A DNA stretch of 64,000 nt from assembly GCF_018474005.1 (NCBI RefSeq), contig NZ_JAHCSH010000001.1, forward strand, positions 310,001 through 374,000, in the 5' to 3' direction. Positions within the stretch are counted from its first letter, which is position 1. Every line of letters begins with the position of its first letter. Below the pieces are notes generated by a model. It was not told the origin of the DNA and ran no database searches. It worked only from the letters and a program-made list of their open reading frames with translations. The stretch comes from Curvibacter sp. CHRR-16 (GTDB lineage: Bacteria; Pseudomonadota; Gammaproteobacteria; Burkholderiales; Burkholderiaceae_C). Below are positions 1 to 9,819 of this stretch, piece after piece. The translations under genes were made by a program, and so were the position numbers.

Positions 1-2058
1 CGCATGGGCGCGCAGCTCAACGGCAAGACCCTGCCTTGGTACAAGGCCGTGGCCGTGCCCGCAGGCAGCGTGCTGCAGTTGGGCCGTGCCGAAGGCGCGG
101 GCTTGCGCAGCTACCTGGCCGTGCAGGGTGGCTGGCAAGTGCCGCAGTATTTGGGCTCGGCCTCTACCTTTGCGCTGGGCCAGTTTGGTGGCCACGGTGG
201 CCGCACCCTGCGCACGGGCGATGTGCTGCACCTGCAGGGCGTGCACCCAGCCAACTGGGCCAGCGCCCGCCAACGCCAAGCACTGCCTACCAACTTGCAG
301 CCGCGCTTGGTGCGCGAGTGGCAGATTGGCGTGCTCTACGGCCCCCACGGTGCACCAGACTTTTTCACCGCGCAAGACATCGACAGCTTTTTTGCCACCC
401 GCTGGGAGGTGCACTACAACTCCTCGCGCACCGGGGTGCGCTTGATTGGCCCCAAACCCCAGTGGGCCCGCACCGACGGTGGCGAAGCGGGGCTGCACCC
501 CTCCAACATCCACGACAACGCCTACGCCATTGGCGCGGTGGACTTCACGGGGGACATGCCCGTTATCCTAGGCCCCGACGGCCCGAGCTTGGGCGGCTTT
601 GTCTGCCCCGCCACCATCGTGCAGGCCGAGTTGTGGAAGATGGGACAGCTCAAACCCGGCGACACCGTGCGCTTTGTACGCCTGACGCGCGAGCAGGCCA
701 ATGCCATGCAGCGCGCCCAAGACGCTGCGCTAGACAGCCTGACAGAGCCCGCCCAGCAAGCCCTGCCACGCCAGCATGCGCCGCTCTTGTCGCCCGTGTT
801 GCGCCATGTGCCTGTGGACGGGGACAAGCCGCAGGTGGTGGTGCGCCAGTCGGGCGATGCCAATTTGCTCATCGAAATGGGGCCGCTGGTGCTGGACTTG
901 GAGCTGCGCTTGCGCATCCAAGCCCTCATGACCGAGGTGAAGGCGCAGATGGCGCGCGGCAAGCTACGCGGCATCCTCGACCTGACGCCCGGCATCCGCT
1001 CGCTGCAAGTGCATTTCGACCCGCGCGTGGTCGACCAAGACCGCTTGATTGCGCAACTCTTGCAACTGGAAGACAAGCTGCCCGCCGTGGATGACATGGA
1101 AGTGGACTCGCGCACCGTGTGGCTGCCCTTGTCGTGGGACGACCCCGCCACCAAGCTGGCCATTGAGAAGTACATGCAGTCCGTGCGGCCTGATGCGCCA
1201 TGGTGCCCCAGCAATATCGAATTCATTCGCCGCATCAATGGTTTGAAGTCCATCGAGGATGTCTACAAGGTGGTGTTTGAGGCCAGCTACCTCGTCATGG
1301 GGCTGGGCGATGTGTACCTCGGCGCACCCGTGGCCACACCGCTCGACCCGCGCCACCGCTTGGTCACGACCAAATACAACCCGGCCCGCACTTGGACGCC
1401 CGAAAACGCCGTGGGCATTGGTGGTGCCTATATGTGCGTGTATGGCATGGAAGGCCCTGGCGGCTACCAGTTTGTCGGTCGCACTGTGCAGATGTGGAAC
1501 CGCTACAAGAAGACGCAGGACTTTACCCAGCCCTGGCTGCTGCGCTTTTTTGACCAAGTGCGTTTCTACCCCGTGGGGCAGGACGAACTGCTCAAGCTGC
1601 GCGAAGACTTCATCAGCGGCAAGTTCCAGCTCAAGATGGAGCCGGGCACGCTGCGCCTGAAGGACTACCGCCAGTTCTTGGCCGACAACCAGCGCAGCAT
1701 CAGCCAGTTCAAAGCGCGCCAACAAAGCGCTTTTGATGCCGAGCGCGAGCGCTGGAAAGCCGCAGGCCAAGACGTGGTGGTGGACGATGCCAGTGCCAGT
1801 GCACCAGCCGCGCCAGCGCTGGAGTTGCCAGCGGACAGCCATGCGGTGGCCAGCGCTGTGGCGGGCAGCTTGTGGAAGGTGGTGGCCCCCGTGGGCACGG
1901 CGGTGCAACCGGGCGATGTGCTGGCCATTGTGGAGTCCATGAAGATGGAATTCCCCATCCATGCCACCCGGGCTGGTACGGTCAGTCAGTGGCTGGTGAA
2001 GGAGGCCGCCGGTTTGGCGGCAGGACAGGATTTGTTGGTGATCAAGGAGCTGGTATGA
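1..2058 (+). CDS. uca: Urea carboxylase (or guanidine carboxylase), C-terminal part, 5' truncated by window edge
   Basis: The frame is open at the left edge, so about 685 residues of a usual ~1200-residue enzyme are present. It carboxylates urea (or, in close relatives, guanidine) to allophanate using biotin and ATP in the cytoplasm. The visible part has an AHS2/KipA-type carboxyltransferase domain (about residues 1-235), an AHS1/KipI-type domain (about 265-490, with [18 protein letters not shown]) and a C-terminal biotinyl carrier domain with the biotinylation motif ESMKMEFP near residue 647. The N-terminal biotin carboxylase lies outside the window. The stop overlaps the start of allophanate hydrolase (ATGA), so the two steps are translationally coupled. 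Urea and guanidine specificity cannot be separated from what is seen. Confidence 0.93.
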   Translation, partial: RMGAQLNGKTLPWYKAVAVPAGSVLQLGRAEGAGLRSYLAVQGGWQVPQYLGSASTFALGQFGGHGGRTLRTGDVLHLQGVHPANWASARQRQALPTNLQPRLVREWQIGVLYGPHGAPDFFTAQDIDSFFATRWEVHYNSSRTGVRLIGPKPQWARTDGGEAGLHPSNIHDNAYAIGAVDFTGDMPVILGPDGPSLGGFVCPATIVQAELWKMGQLKPGDTVRFVRLTREQANAMQRAQDAALDSLTEPAQQALPRQHAPLLSPVLRHVPVDGDKPQVVVRQSGDANLLIEMGPLVLDLELRLRIQALMTEVKAQMARGKLRGILDLTPGIRSLQVHFDPRVVDQDRLIAQLLQLEDKLPAVDDMEVDSRTVWLPLSWDDPATKLAIEKYMQSVRPDAPWCPSNIEFIRRINGLKSIEDVYKVVFEASYLVMGLGDVYLGAPVATPLDPRHRLVTTKYNPARTWTPENAVGIGGAYMCVYGMEGPGGYQFVGRTVQMWNRYKKTQDFTQPWLLRFFDQVRFYPVGQDELLKLREDFISGKFQLKMEPGTLRLKDYRQFLADNQRSISQFKARQQSAFDAERERWKAAGQDVVVDDASASAPAAPALELPADSHAVASAVAGSLWKVVAPVGTAVQPGDVLAIVESMKMEFPIHATRAGTVSQWLVKEAAGLAAGQDLLVIKELV

Positions 2059-3866
2059 GCACAGAAATGAACATGAACATGGATATAGCCAGCCTGCGCG
2101 CGGCCTATCTGGATGGCAGCCTGACGGTCGATGCCCTGATAGACACGATCTTGGCGCGCACCGCCAGCGACCCGCACACGGTGTGGATTCGCCGCCTGAG
2201 TGAGGCCGAGTTGCGCGCTTATGCCCGTGCACTGGATGGCAAATCGCCCCAAGACTTGCCGCTGTACGGCATCCCTTTTGCCATCAAGGACAACATCGAC
2301 CTGCAAGGCATTCCCACCACCGCCGCTTGCCCGGACTATGCCTTTGTTCCCGCGCAGCATGCTTTTGTGGTGCAGCAGCTCATTGCCGCCGGGGCCATTC
2401 CGATTGGCAAGACCAACCTCGACCAGTTCGCGACTGGACTGAACGGCACGCGCAGCCCCTATGGCGTGTGCAAAAACGCCTTTGACCCAGCCTATGTGTC
2501 CGGCGGCTCCAGCGCGGGCTCGGCCGTGTCGGTGGCGCTGGGTTATTGCAGCTTTTCGCTGGGAACGGACACGGCAGGCTCGGGTCGCGTGCCCGCTGCG
2601 CTCAACAACTTGGTGGGCCACAAACCCAGCTGCGGTTGGTTGTCAGCCAGCGGCGTGGTGCCCGCCTGCCGTTCGCTGGACACCATTTCCATCTTCGCCC
2701 TCACCGCTGAAGACGCTGAGGCCGTGCTGCGCGTGGCCGCGGTGTACGACGATGCCGACAGCTATGCGCGCCCCGTGCAAGGCCATGGCTTTGACTTTGG
2801 CCGCGCCAGCCACTTCCGCTTGGGCGTGCCGCGTGCACAAGACCTGCAGTTCTTTGGCAATGCCGATGCGCAGCAACTGTTTGCCGACAGCGTGGCCACC
2901 TTGCAAAGCCTAGGGGCCGAGGTGGTGGAGCTGGACTTCCAGCCCTTTTTGGACACCGCCAAACTGCTCTACGAAGGCCCCTGGGTGGCCGAGCGCTATG
3001 CCGCCATCCGCGCGTTTTTTGATGCCCAGCCCGAGTCCGCATTGCCCGTGATCCAAACCATTGTGGGCGGTGCCAAAAAATGGAGCGCCGCCGATGCCTA
3101 CCAGTACGGCTACCGCCTCAAAGACGCCAAGCGCCGCTGCGACAAGGTCTGGCAGCAGGTGGACTGCATCGTCACGCCCACGGCGGGCACGGCTTTCACT
3201 ATTGAGGAAATGCTGCGCGAGCCCATCGCCCGCAACTCGGACTTGGGCTACTACACCAACTTCATGAACCTGCTGGACTACGCCGCGACCTCGGTGCCCG
3301 TGGGTTTCCAAAGCGCAGCCCACAGTGGATTGCCCTGGGGGGTGACGCTGTTTGCCCCCGCCCACCAAGACGGCCCCTTGCTGCACCTGAGCAGCCGCTT
3401 ACAGCGCGCGCGCGTTAGCAGCGCAGGCAAGCAAGCTTTGCCACCCGCATGGGCAGCGCCTGCTATGCCCAACGGCATGGTGCAGGTGGCGGTGTGCGGC
3501 GCGCATTTGCAAGGTTTGCCGCTGAACTGGCAGCTTACCCAGCGCGGTGCCCGTTTGCTGCAGTGCACCCAGTCCGCGCCTGAGTACAAGCTGTACGCCT
3601 TGCCCGGTAGCGAACCGCGCCGCCCCGGCATGCTGCACGTGGCCAGCGGTGGCGTGGCGATCGAAGTGGAAGTGTGGGAGCTACCCGCGAGCGAGTTCGG
3701 CAGCTTTGTGGCCGGCATCCCCGCGCCGCTGGGCATTGGCCCGGTCAAGCTGGCCAGCGGTCAGGTGGTGCAGGGTTTTGCTTGCGACCCGCTGGCAGTA
3801 GAAGGCGCTGAAGACATCAGCGCTTATGGGGGGTGGCGTCACTTCTTAGCCGCACTGCGGCGGTAA
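2055..3866 (+). CDS. atzF: Allophanate hydrolase
   Basis: This 603-residue amidase-signature enzyme hydrolyses allophanate to ammonia and CO2, the second half of the ATP-dependent urea amidolyase route. The N-terminal amidase domain (about residues 1-440) shows the catalytic Lys region [11 protein letters not shown] and the Gly/Ser-rich signature [16 protein letters not shown] with the cis-Ser/Ser pair in [15 protein letters not shown]-terminal allophanate-hydrolase domain follows (about 460-603). The ATG at 2055 overlaps the upstream stop and gives a normal N-terminus, whereas the open frame upstream of it lies inside the carboxylase gene. The 3' end overlaps the convergent regulator gene by 28 bases, so no terminator fits between them. 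Confidence 0.93.
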   Translation: MSTEMNMNMDIASLRAAYLDGSLTVDALIDTILARTASDPHTVWIRRLSEAELRAYARALDGKSPQDLPLYGIPFAIKDNIDLQGIPTTAACPDYAFVPAQHAFVVQQLIAAGAIPIGKTNLDQFATGLNGTRSPYGVCKNAFDPAYVSGGSSAGSAVSVALGYCSFSLGTDTAGSGRVPAALNNLVGHKPSCGWLSASGVVPACRSLDTISIFALTAEDAEAVLRVAAVYDDADSYARPVQGHGFDFGRASHFRLGVPRAQDLQFFGNADAQQLFADSVATLQSLGAEVVELDFQPFLDTAKLLYEGPWVAERYAAIRAFFDAQPESALPVIQTIVGGAKKWSAADAYQYGYRLKDAKRRCDKVWQQVDCIVTPTAGTAFTIEEMLREPIARNSDLGYYTNFMNLLDYAATSVPVGFQSAAHSGLPWGVTLFAPAHQDGPLLHLSSRLQRARVSSAGKQALPPAWAAPAMPNGMVQVAVCGAHLQGLPLNWQLTQRGARLLQCTQSAPEYKLYALPGSEPRRPGMLHVASGGVAIEVEVWELPASEFGSFVAGIPAPLGIGPVKLASGQVVQGFACDPLAVEGAEDISAYGGWRHFLAALRR

Positions 3867-5479
3867 ATGCGCATCGCCAAGCCGCCGGCTTGGCGGCGCT
3901 CAAAGCGGGGGGGCTCCAGCTCTTTGCGCAAGCGCTCTACCGCGTCCAGTTGCGCACTGTAGTTTTCCACTTTTTGTTTGTGCTTGTTGAGTAGCTGAAA
4001 TGCGTTGTCCAGCAAGCGGGTGTTGAGCGTGCGGCGTCCGTGGATGAGCAAGTTGTTCACTGCCGCGGTGGGGTTGCCATGCATGCTCAGGGATACGGCC
4101 ACTTCGGCGTATTCCAGCACCTGCGCTTGGCATTTTTCTATCTTCTCCACGTAGGGTGGGTAGGACTTGGCGCAAGCGGCCAGCAGGTCGGACAGGGCGC
4201 GTGTGGTGCAAAAGCGCATGCCCAGCTCTTCGACTTGGCTGTGCATGGACTCCAACTCGATGGTGCGGTGGGCCAAATGCGCCATCAGACCCACCAAGTT
4301 GCTGGCGGCTTCAAAGTCAAAGTCGGGGTCGCGCAGTTGCCGTCCCAGCGTTTCTACCAGTTCAATGGCGCGCGGAAACTCGTTGGTTTGTATTTTTTCC
4401 AGCGCTTGCAAGCTCAATTGCATGCGCTCCAGGCGTATGGATTCGGGGTCGCGCTCTAGCAGGCGATCCAAGTCTTCGCGGCAAATGCGCAGGCCCTTGG
4501 CATCGCCCAACTGCAGGCGACAAAAACCCAGCAGCACCAAGGTCTGTGGGTCAAACATCTTGGACTCCAAGCCCGATCGCACGGTTTTGTCGAGCAGTGG
4601 CTCTACCTCCGCTGGACTCATGCGGTAGTAGCTCAGTTGGGCCAGGTTTTGGATGCGCGAAACCGAGTTGGGGGTCAGATCGGCCGCGATTTTGTAGGTG
4701 GCCAGGGCATCCTCAAACTGCCCCAACTCAAACTGGGCACGGGCCATGACATCGTAGGCGTCGGTGTAGCTGGAGTCGTCACGGATGAGTTGTTGCAGCG
4801 CCGAAATGGCTTGCTTGTGGTTGCCCGATTCGACCTCGGCCCGCGCTATGCCCAAGCGGGCCCACGGTACGGTGCGCGCTTCCACCACGGCGCGGTAGAG
4901 CTCTTGGGCTTCATCGGGTTTGCCAATGCGCAGCAGCAGTTCAGCCCCAATGCGCGCGGCGTAGAGCCAAAATTTGCCACGTGTCTCAAAGCGCTCCATG
5001 CACAGTTGCGCGGCGAGTTCGAAGTTCTCTGCCTCAATGGCATCAAAGATATCGCGCAGCGCTACTTTGCGCTGGCGCGCCACGCTCAGGCGTTGTGCCA
5101 ATTGCGAGGCTTTGTGTGGCTTGAGTAAATACCCGTCCAAGGCGGATTCGGCAGCCTCGGCCACTTTGGAGTAGCTGGCCTCGGCCGTGATCATGAAAAA
5201 CACCGTGGAGAAGGGCAGCAACTGGTTGCGGCGCAAGTCGTCCAGCAGGTCTTGGCCGGACATGCTTTCTTGATTGAAATGGTGTTCACACAGCACGAAG
5301 TCAAAGCGTCGGTATTCCAACTGTTTGCGTGCATCGGTAGGACGGTTGGCCTGTGACACTTCGGCCAGACCAAAGTCCCGCAGTTGGGCTACCAAGATTG
5401 AGCGGGTCGTGGGGTTGGAGTCCACAACCAATGCTTTGCAGTCGGCTAAGTGGTGATGGTGGTGGGTATCAGCGTTCAT
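3839..5479 (-). CDS. Response-regulator-like protein: degenerate receiver domain plus TPR repeats
   Basis: This is a 546-residue protein. Residues about 15-140 form a CheY-like fold (KALVVDSNP near the start, LLKPHK at the end). The phospho-acceptor position reads VLCEHHF, with Glu where Asp is expected, and the acidic pair DD is DS, so it is probably a pseudo-receiver locked in one state. The remainder is helical, with TPR-like repeats around residues 190-330 (for example GNHKQAISALQQLI and GQFEDALATYKIAADLTPNS). A run of five His follows the N-terminal MNADT. I chose the ATG at 5479 because an AGGA lies just upstream; a TTG at 5500 is also open. No output DNA-binding domain is seen, so it likely acts by protein contacts. 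The partner is unknown. Confidence 0.8.
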   Translation of the reverse strand: MNADTHHHHHLADCKALVVDSNPTTRSILVAQLRDFGLAEVSQANRPTDARKQLEYRRFDFVLCEHHFNQESMSGQDLLDDLRRNQLLPFSTVFFMITAEASYSKVAEAAESALDGYLLKPHKASQLAQRLSVARQRKVALRDIFDAIEAENFELAAQLCMERFETRGKFWLYAARIGAELLLRIGKPDEAQELYRAVVEARTVPWARLGIARAEVESGNHKQAISALQQLIRDDSSYTDAYDVMARAQFELGQFEDALATYKIAADLTPNSVSRIQNLAQLSYYRMSPAEVEPLLDKTVRSGLESKMFDPQTLVLLGFCRLQLGDAKGLRICREDLDRLLERDPESIRLERMQLSLQALEKIQTNEFPRAIELVETLGRQLRDPDFDFEAASNLVGLMAHLAHRTIELESMHSQVEELGMRFCTTRALSDLLAACAKSYPPYVEKIEKCQAQVLEYAEVAVSLSMHGNPTAAVNNLLIHGRRTLNTRLLDNAFQLLNKHKQKVENYSAQLDAVERLRKELEPPRFERRQAGGLAMRIYRRSAAKK

Positions 5480-5521
5480 CGTTCCTGAATTGTTACGCAA
5501 AAGTTGGCTGTTCTGTTTGGC

Positions 5522-7318
5522 TTAGCTGCGGGCTGTAAAGGCCACCTGCAATTGCCATTGGCCTTGGTCATCGCTGTTCCCGCTGGCCAGCAGTTGGCGT
5601 GTGTTGGGGTTGGCTGCATCGAGTGGGTTGCCTGTGTTGGCGACATCACGCACGCTCAGGCGCACGGGGTTGCCACTAAAGCGCAGTTCCATGGTTTGCC
5701 CGTTCTGGTGCAGCAGGGCACTGTCGCCTTGTATTTCTATCTGGGCTTGCGTGGTCATGGCCCAGCGCACGGGCAAACCGGCGCTGGTGCCCTCTAACTG
5801 GTCATGCAGCAGCACACTGCGGGCCGCAAAGCGTGCTGTGCGGCTGGCCGTTTGCACTTGGCCGGGCAAAAAGACGGGCTTCAAATCCAGTACCGCTTCT
5901 TCTGGGCTGGGAGTGTGGAGCGTGGCCATACCGGTAGCGTTGTGCAGTTGCCCATCCAGCATCAGGGTGTTGTGGGCGTCGTTGCCCAAGCGAAAAATCC
6001 GCCAGCGTGGCGAGCCTTGCTTCATGTTCCACAGGTCGACCTTTTTGCTCTCTAGGCTTTCGTAGTTCTGCATGCCCAAGTCTGTGGCCCAGCGCACCCC
6101 CATGGCTTCCAGCACAAAGCCACCTGCATCCATATGGGCGTGGTTGTGCGCGCAACCACCACCTTTGATGGCGAACCACCAAGCCTGTGGGTCGCTCCAC
6201 GAGGAGCGCCAAATGGCCACAGGCTGCGGCCCTTGGCCAACAAACTGCAAGGGCGTGGTGTTGGCACTGCTGGTCACTTGGCTGGTGGGCCACCACAGTG
6301 CTGCCAAGGGGGCAAAGCGGTCGCTGGCACCTTGTTTGCTGCGCACCATGGTGCGCTTGGTCTGTAGCCAATCGGGTTGCTGCAACTCGCGCACCAAATA
6401 GACAAAAGGCGCAGCCAGCTCTTGGCTGTCGCTGCTATCGGCAAAGTTGAAGTGCTTGCCCGTGGGGCCGATTGATTGGGCATAAAACTCGGTGCTGCGC
6501 AGCAGCCCGGGGTCTTGCAACAGGCCCCAGTTGTCGATACCGCCAAAACCACAACTGCGCAAGGCTGCTACGAGCAGAACGGTGTAAGACGTGCCATAGA
6601 CCCAGTAGCTGGGGCCTTCGGGGTAGACCCCATCTGGGGCATAGGCTTGCAGGGCCAAGTGCACTTTCTTCTGTGCGGCAGCCAGCAGGTCGGAGCACAG
6701 TTGCGGCTCGTCTTCTTGCACGGCCAATGCACCCAGCACCATGCCGCTTATGCACACCTGTCCCCAGTTGTTGAGCATGGAAAAGGTTTTGTGGCCATTG
6801 CGGGCTTGGGCAATGCCTTTGTCCACGATGGCGCGCCGCAGGGTTTGGCGTTCTTCGGGATTGAGCACGCTGTGCAGCCAGTCGTAGCCAATGGCCAAGG
6901 CGGTGGTCATTTCGGCCACATCCAAGTAGTGACTGGGGTTCCAGTCGCTGAAACTGGCGGCTTGCAGCATTTCGGTTTTGGCGCGCTCGGCAAAGAGCGC
7001 ATCGCCAGTGATGCGCCACGCAAACGCCCACAGCAGGGTGCGGCGCAGTACATCGCGAGACACGGTGAGCAAACGCTTTCCCTCTAGCACCCGCTCGCGC
7101 GGTGGCAGCTTGGTGTCTTTGCGTGCACGTTCCAGCAGTATTTGCACCAAGGCCTCTAGGTCGGGATCGGCTTGGCGGCGGCTTTGCAGGCCAGTCCAGT
7201 CGGCATCCGTAGCCAGCAGGCGCGGGTGGGGAGGCAGGTTGGTCGTGGCTGTTTGGGCTCCCAGAGGGGGGAGGGCAGCCAGCGCTGCCAAAGCGGTCAA
7301 GAGTGCACGTCGTTGCAT
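5522..7318 (-). CDS. Heparinase II/III-like polysaccharide lyase, exported
   Basis: This 598-residue protein has an N-terminal signal MQRRALLTALAALAALPPLGAQ with a twin Arg, suggesting Tat or Sec export. An alpha/alpha barrel region (about 40-330, with SDWNPSHYLDVAEM and NNWGQVCISGM) is followed by a heparinase II/III-type beta domain (GGGCAHNHAHMDAGGFVLEA, around residues 405-425, with the His cluster typical of the family). Such enzymes cleave uronic-acid polysaccharides by beta-elimination; the substrate here is unknown. The start at 7318 has GGAGA upstream. It follows ureD by 44 bases on the same strand and precedes the pseudo-receiver gene, so co-transcription is possible, although the functions look unrelated. 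Confidence 0.78.
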   Translation of the reverse strand: MQRRALLTALAALAALPPLGAQTATTNLPPHPRLLATDADWTGLQSRRQADPDLEALVQILLERARKDTKLPPRERVLEGKRLLTVSRDVLRRTLLWAFAWRITGDALFAERAKTEMLQAASFSDWNPSHYLDVAEMTTALAIGYDWLHSVLNPEERQTLRRAIVDKGIAQARNGHKTFSMLNNWGQVCISGMVLGALAVQEDEPQLCSDLLAAAQKKVHLALQAYAPDGVYPEGPSYWVYGTSYTVLLVAALRSCGFGGIDNWGLLQDPGLLRSTEFYAQSIGPTGKHFNFADSSDSQELAAPFVYLVRELQQPDWLQTKRTMVRSKQGASDRFAPLAALWWPTSQVTSSANTTPLQFVGQGPQPVAIWRSSWSDPQAWWFAIKGGGCAHNHAHMDAGGFVLEAMGVRWATDLGMQNYESLESKKVDLWNMKQGSPRWRIFRLGNDAHNTLMLDGQLHNATGMATLHTPSPEEAVLDLKPVFLPGQVQTASRTARFAARSVLLHDQLEGTSAGLPVRWAMTTQAQIEIQGDSALLHQNGQTMELRFSGNPVRLSVRDVANTGNPLDAANPNTRQLLASGNSDDQGQWQLQVAFTARS

Positions 7319-7362
7319 GCCTGTCTCCTTCCTAGGCGATAGGGGCACTAGCTTAGCCGCTT

Positions 7363-8232
7363 CTACATAGCCCAAATGCGCGGGTCTTGGGCAGCACAGC
7401 CCCAGTGCTGGGCACGCCACTGGCGGCGGATCTGGCGCAGCAACTGCATGGCTGGCTCTACCGTGGGGGTCAGCACCCGCACCACCACCACCTGCGGGTG
7501 TACTGCCGTGGCCCCGGCGTGCAGCGGGGTCTGGGGTGCAGTGGTGGGGGCTGCTGTTGCACCACGGGCAACGTCTATGGCGGTGCGGGCGCTGTCCAGC
7601 AGTTGCTCACGCTGGTCACGCCCTATATCGCTGCCTTGGGCCCAAAACAGTGTGGCCAAGCAGCGCTGCCCGGCCAAGCCTGCGGGGGCGTTCATCAGCA
7701 AGGCATCGTCGGCTTGGATGCGGCCACGTTCCAGCCATACCCCCGGTAGCTCTAGGTGCTGCTGCAGGCTGCCACGCACAAAGGGCTGTTGCGCATGGGG
7801 CAGGCCCAACGCGGTCACGTCCCAGCCCAGCACGCAGCCGCCGGGGGCTATCTGCAGTTCCAGGTGGTTGAGGGCGTTGCAGCCGTCAAAGCAAATGGCC
7901 TCCAGCGGCAGCCACTCCAGCCGGGCATCGGCTGCCACCTGCAGCACGGTGCGCTGGGTGGCCAGTGGGCCGTCGCTGCGGTAAAAGCGGCTGGCCCCCG
8001 GGGTGGTGATGAGGCCGTGCGTGCCGCTATCAAGTTGCACAGCAATGTCCAGCGTATCGCCCCCTACCAAGCCACCGGGGGGGTGTACCAAGACGTTGTG
8101 GCAAATGGCATCGCCTTCGGGGTACAGGCTTTGCAAAATGCGCAGCGGGCCGTCGTGGCTAAAGCGGGCGAGGGTGCGCAAAGCGCTGCGATCCTGCTGG
8201 TAGTGCAGGCTGAGTCGGGCGTGCCAAGTCAT
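7363..8232 (-). CDS. ureD: Urease accessory protein UreD
   Basis: This 289-residue protein matches UreD/UreH, the scaffold that binds apo-urease with UreF and UreG for nickel loading. Family features seen are the N-terminal LSLHYQQDRSALRTLARFSHDGPLRILQSLYPEG, split here by position (residues 5-40), HPPGGLVGGDTLDI around residue 50, and TPGASRFYRS around 75. The ATG overlaps the stop of the ABC permease (ATGA), so it is the fourth gene of that operon. No urease structural gene (ureABC) or other accessory gene lies in the window. It is followed instead by a heparinase-like gene, which is unusual for a urease cluster. Confidence 0.9.
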   Translation of the reverse strand: MTWHARLSLHYQQDRSALRTLARFSHDGPLRILQSLYPEGDAICHNVLVHPPGGLVGGDTLDIAVQLDSGTHGLITTPGASRFYRSDGPLATQRTVLQVAADARLEWLPLEAICFDGCNALNHLELQIAPGGCVLGWDVTALGLPHAQQPFVRGSLQQHLELPGVWLERGRIQADDALLMNAPAGLAGQRCLATLFWAQGSDIGRDQREQLLDSARTAIDVARGATAAPTTAPQTPLHAGATAVHPQVVVVRVLTPTVEPAMQLLRQIRRQWRAQHWGCAAQDPRIWAM

Positions 8233-8993
8233 GCGTTATGTTGTCCACGGTGCGCCCACGCAGTGGTGTGGCGCTCCAGCAAGCTAAAGAGTTCGTACAT
8301 CACCATGGCCATAGCGCCCACCACCACCAGGCCTGCAAAGGCCAAGCCCATTTGCATGGACGATCCAGCGGAGATGAGCAAGTAGCCTATGCCTTCGTTG
8401 GAGGCGGTCATTTCGGACACCGTGGTGCCTACAAAGGCCAGCGTAATGCCCACTTTGAGCGAGCCGTACACATAGGGCAGGCTGCGTGGCAGGCCGATTT
8501 TGAGCAGTACATCCATGCGCCGTGCACCCAGCACGCGCAGCACGTCTTCCAACTCGGGCTCCAGCGTGGCCAAGCCAGTGGCCATGTTCACCATGATGGG
8601 AAAGAAGCTGATGAGAAACGCCGTCAGGATGGCCGGCCCCACACCTATGCCAAACCAGACCACCAAGATGGGCACGAAGGCCGCTTTGGGCAGGGCGTTA
8701 AACCCGGTCATGAGCGGGTACAGCGCGGCATAGGCTAAGCGCGAACTGCCGATGACAAAACCCAGCAGCACCCCCACCACGATGGCGATGCCAAAGCCCA
8801 CCAAGGTGACCCAAAAGGTGCGCCAAGCATGCAGGGCAATGGTGGCTTTGAATTCCCACAGTTGGGTGGCAATGCGCCACGGGCTGGGGAAGATGAATTC
8901 GGACACCGCCAAGGCGCTGCACAGGCCTTGCCACAGCAGCAGCAACAGGGCGAGCAGCAACCACGGGGCCCAACGGTACAGGGAGGGGCTCAT
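8229..8993 (-). CDS. ABC transporter permease, NitT/TauT (SsuC/TauC-like) type
   Basis: This 254-residue inner-membrane permease has about six hydrophobic segments, starting with WLLLALLLLLWQGLCSALAV. The BPD_transp EAA loop is at about residues 150-185 (ELEDVLRVLGARRMDVLLKI). It forms the channel of the importer encoded with the two preceding genes. The start at 8993 overlaps the ATPase stop (ATGA), and the stop overlaps the ureD start (ATGA), so translation is tightly coupled. The substrate is not evident. Transporters of this class accompany urea-carboxylase loci, and the carboxylase/allophanate hydrolase genes lie nearby on the opposite strand. Confidence 0.9.
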   Translation of the reverse strand: MSPSLYRWAPWLLLALLLLLWQGLCSALAVSEFIFPSPWRIATQLWEFKATIALHAWRTFWVTLVGFGIAIVVGVLLGFVIGSSRLAYAALYPLMTGFNALPKAAFVPILVVWFGIGVGPAILTAFLISFFPIMVNMATGLATLEPELEDVLRVLGARRMDVLLKIGLPRSLPYVYGSLKVGITLAFVGTTVSEMTASNEGIGYLLISAGSSMQMGLAFAGLVVVGAMAMVMYELFSLLERHTTAWAHRGQHNA

Positions 8994-9808
8994 GCGGCGG
9001 ACTCCGCAGGGGAGGTGGGGGCTTGGCGCACAGCGCCAATGTGGCTGCGCAGCTCGTGCACGATGTCGCTGAACGCTGGGGTGTAGGTCACGTCCAAATC
9101 GCGTGGGCGTGGCAGGTTCACGTTGCGCCGCGTGATAAAGCGGCCCGGGCCTTTGCTCATCACGTACACCGTGTCGGCCAGAAACACGCTCTCGCGCAGG
9201 TCGTGGGTGACCAAAATGACATTGAACTGCTGCTCGGCCTGCAGGTCGCGCAGGGTGCACCACAGTTCTTCGCGGGTGAAGGCGTCGAGCGCCCCAAAGG
9301 GTTCGTCCAGCAGCAGCATTTGTGGTTCGTGAATCAGGGCGCGGCAAATGCTGGCGCGCTGCTGCATGCCGCCCGAGAGCTGCCACGGGAACTTGTCCTC
9401 GTAGCCTGCCAAACCGACCTTGGCTAGCAGTTGGCGGGCACGTTCAGCGTACTCGGCCTTGCGCTGTTTGAACTGGCTGCGGTAGGGCTGCACGATTTCC
9501 AGCGGCAGCAGCACGTTGTCCAGCGTGGTGCGCCACGGCAACAGGCTGGGGGCTTGGAAGGCCATGCCTGAAATTTTCAGTGGCCCGTTGACCAGCTGCC
9601 CATCGATGCGGATGCTGCCGCGTGTGGGTTTTTTCAGCCCGGTGGCCAGTTTCATGAAGGTGCTTTTGCCACAACCCGAAGGCCCCACGATGGCGATGAA
9701 CTCGCCGCGCTGCACCTGCAGGTTGATGTCTTCCACTGCAAACTGGCCTTGCGCAGCCAAGGCTTGCGTGTAGGCCAGCCACACATTGTCAAACTCGATA
9801 AACGCCAT
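8990..9808 (-). CDS. ABC transporter ATP-binding protein, NitT/TauT type
   Basis: This 272-residue ATPase energises the importer. It shows Walker A GPSGCGKST (near residue 43), the Q-loop in MAFQAPSLLPW, the signature LSGGMQQRASICRAL, Walker B MLLLDEPFGALD and the switch His in LVTHDLRES. The start at 9808 (MAFIEFDNVW) gives the usual family N-terminus; the open frame continues upstream but overlaps the binding-protein gene. It lies 11 bases after the binding-protein stop and overlaps the permease start. Confidence 0.93.
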   Translation of the reverse strand: MAFIEFDNVWLAYTQALAAQGQFAVEDINLQVQRGEFIAIVGPSGCGKSTFMKLATGLKKPTRGSIRIDGQLVNGPLKISGMAFQAPSLLPWRTTLDNVLLPLEIVQPYRSQFKQRKAEYAERARQLLAKVGLAGYEDKFPWQLSGGMQQRASICRALIHEPQMLLLDEPFGALDAFTREELWCTLRDLQAEQQFNVILVTHDLRESVFLADTVYVMSKGPGRFITRRNVNLPRPRDLDVTYTPAFSDIVHELRSHIGAVRQAPTSPAESAA

Positions 9809-9819
9809 GCTGTGTGGTC

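Noticed and set aside
964-2232. 422-codon minus-strand frame opposite uca/atzF
   Set aside because: Antisense to two well-supported genes; His-rich shadow translation.
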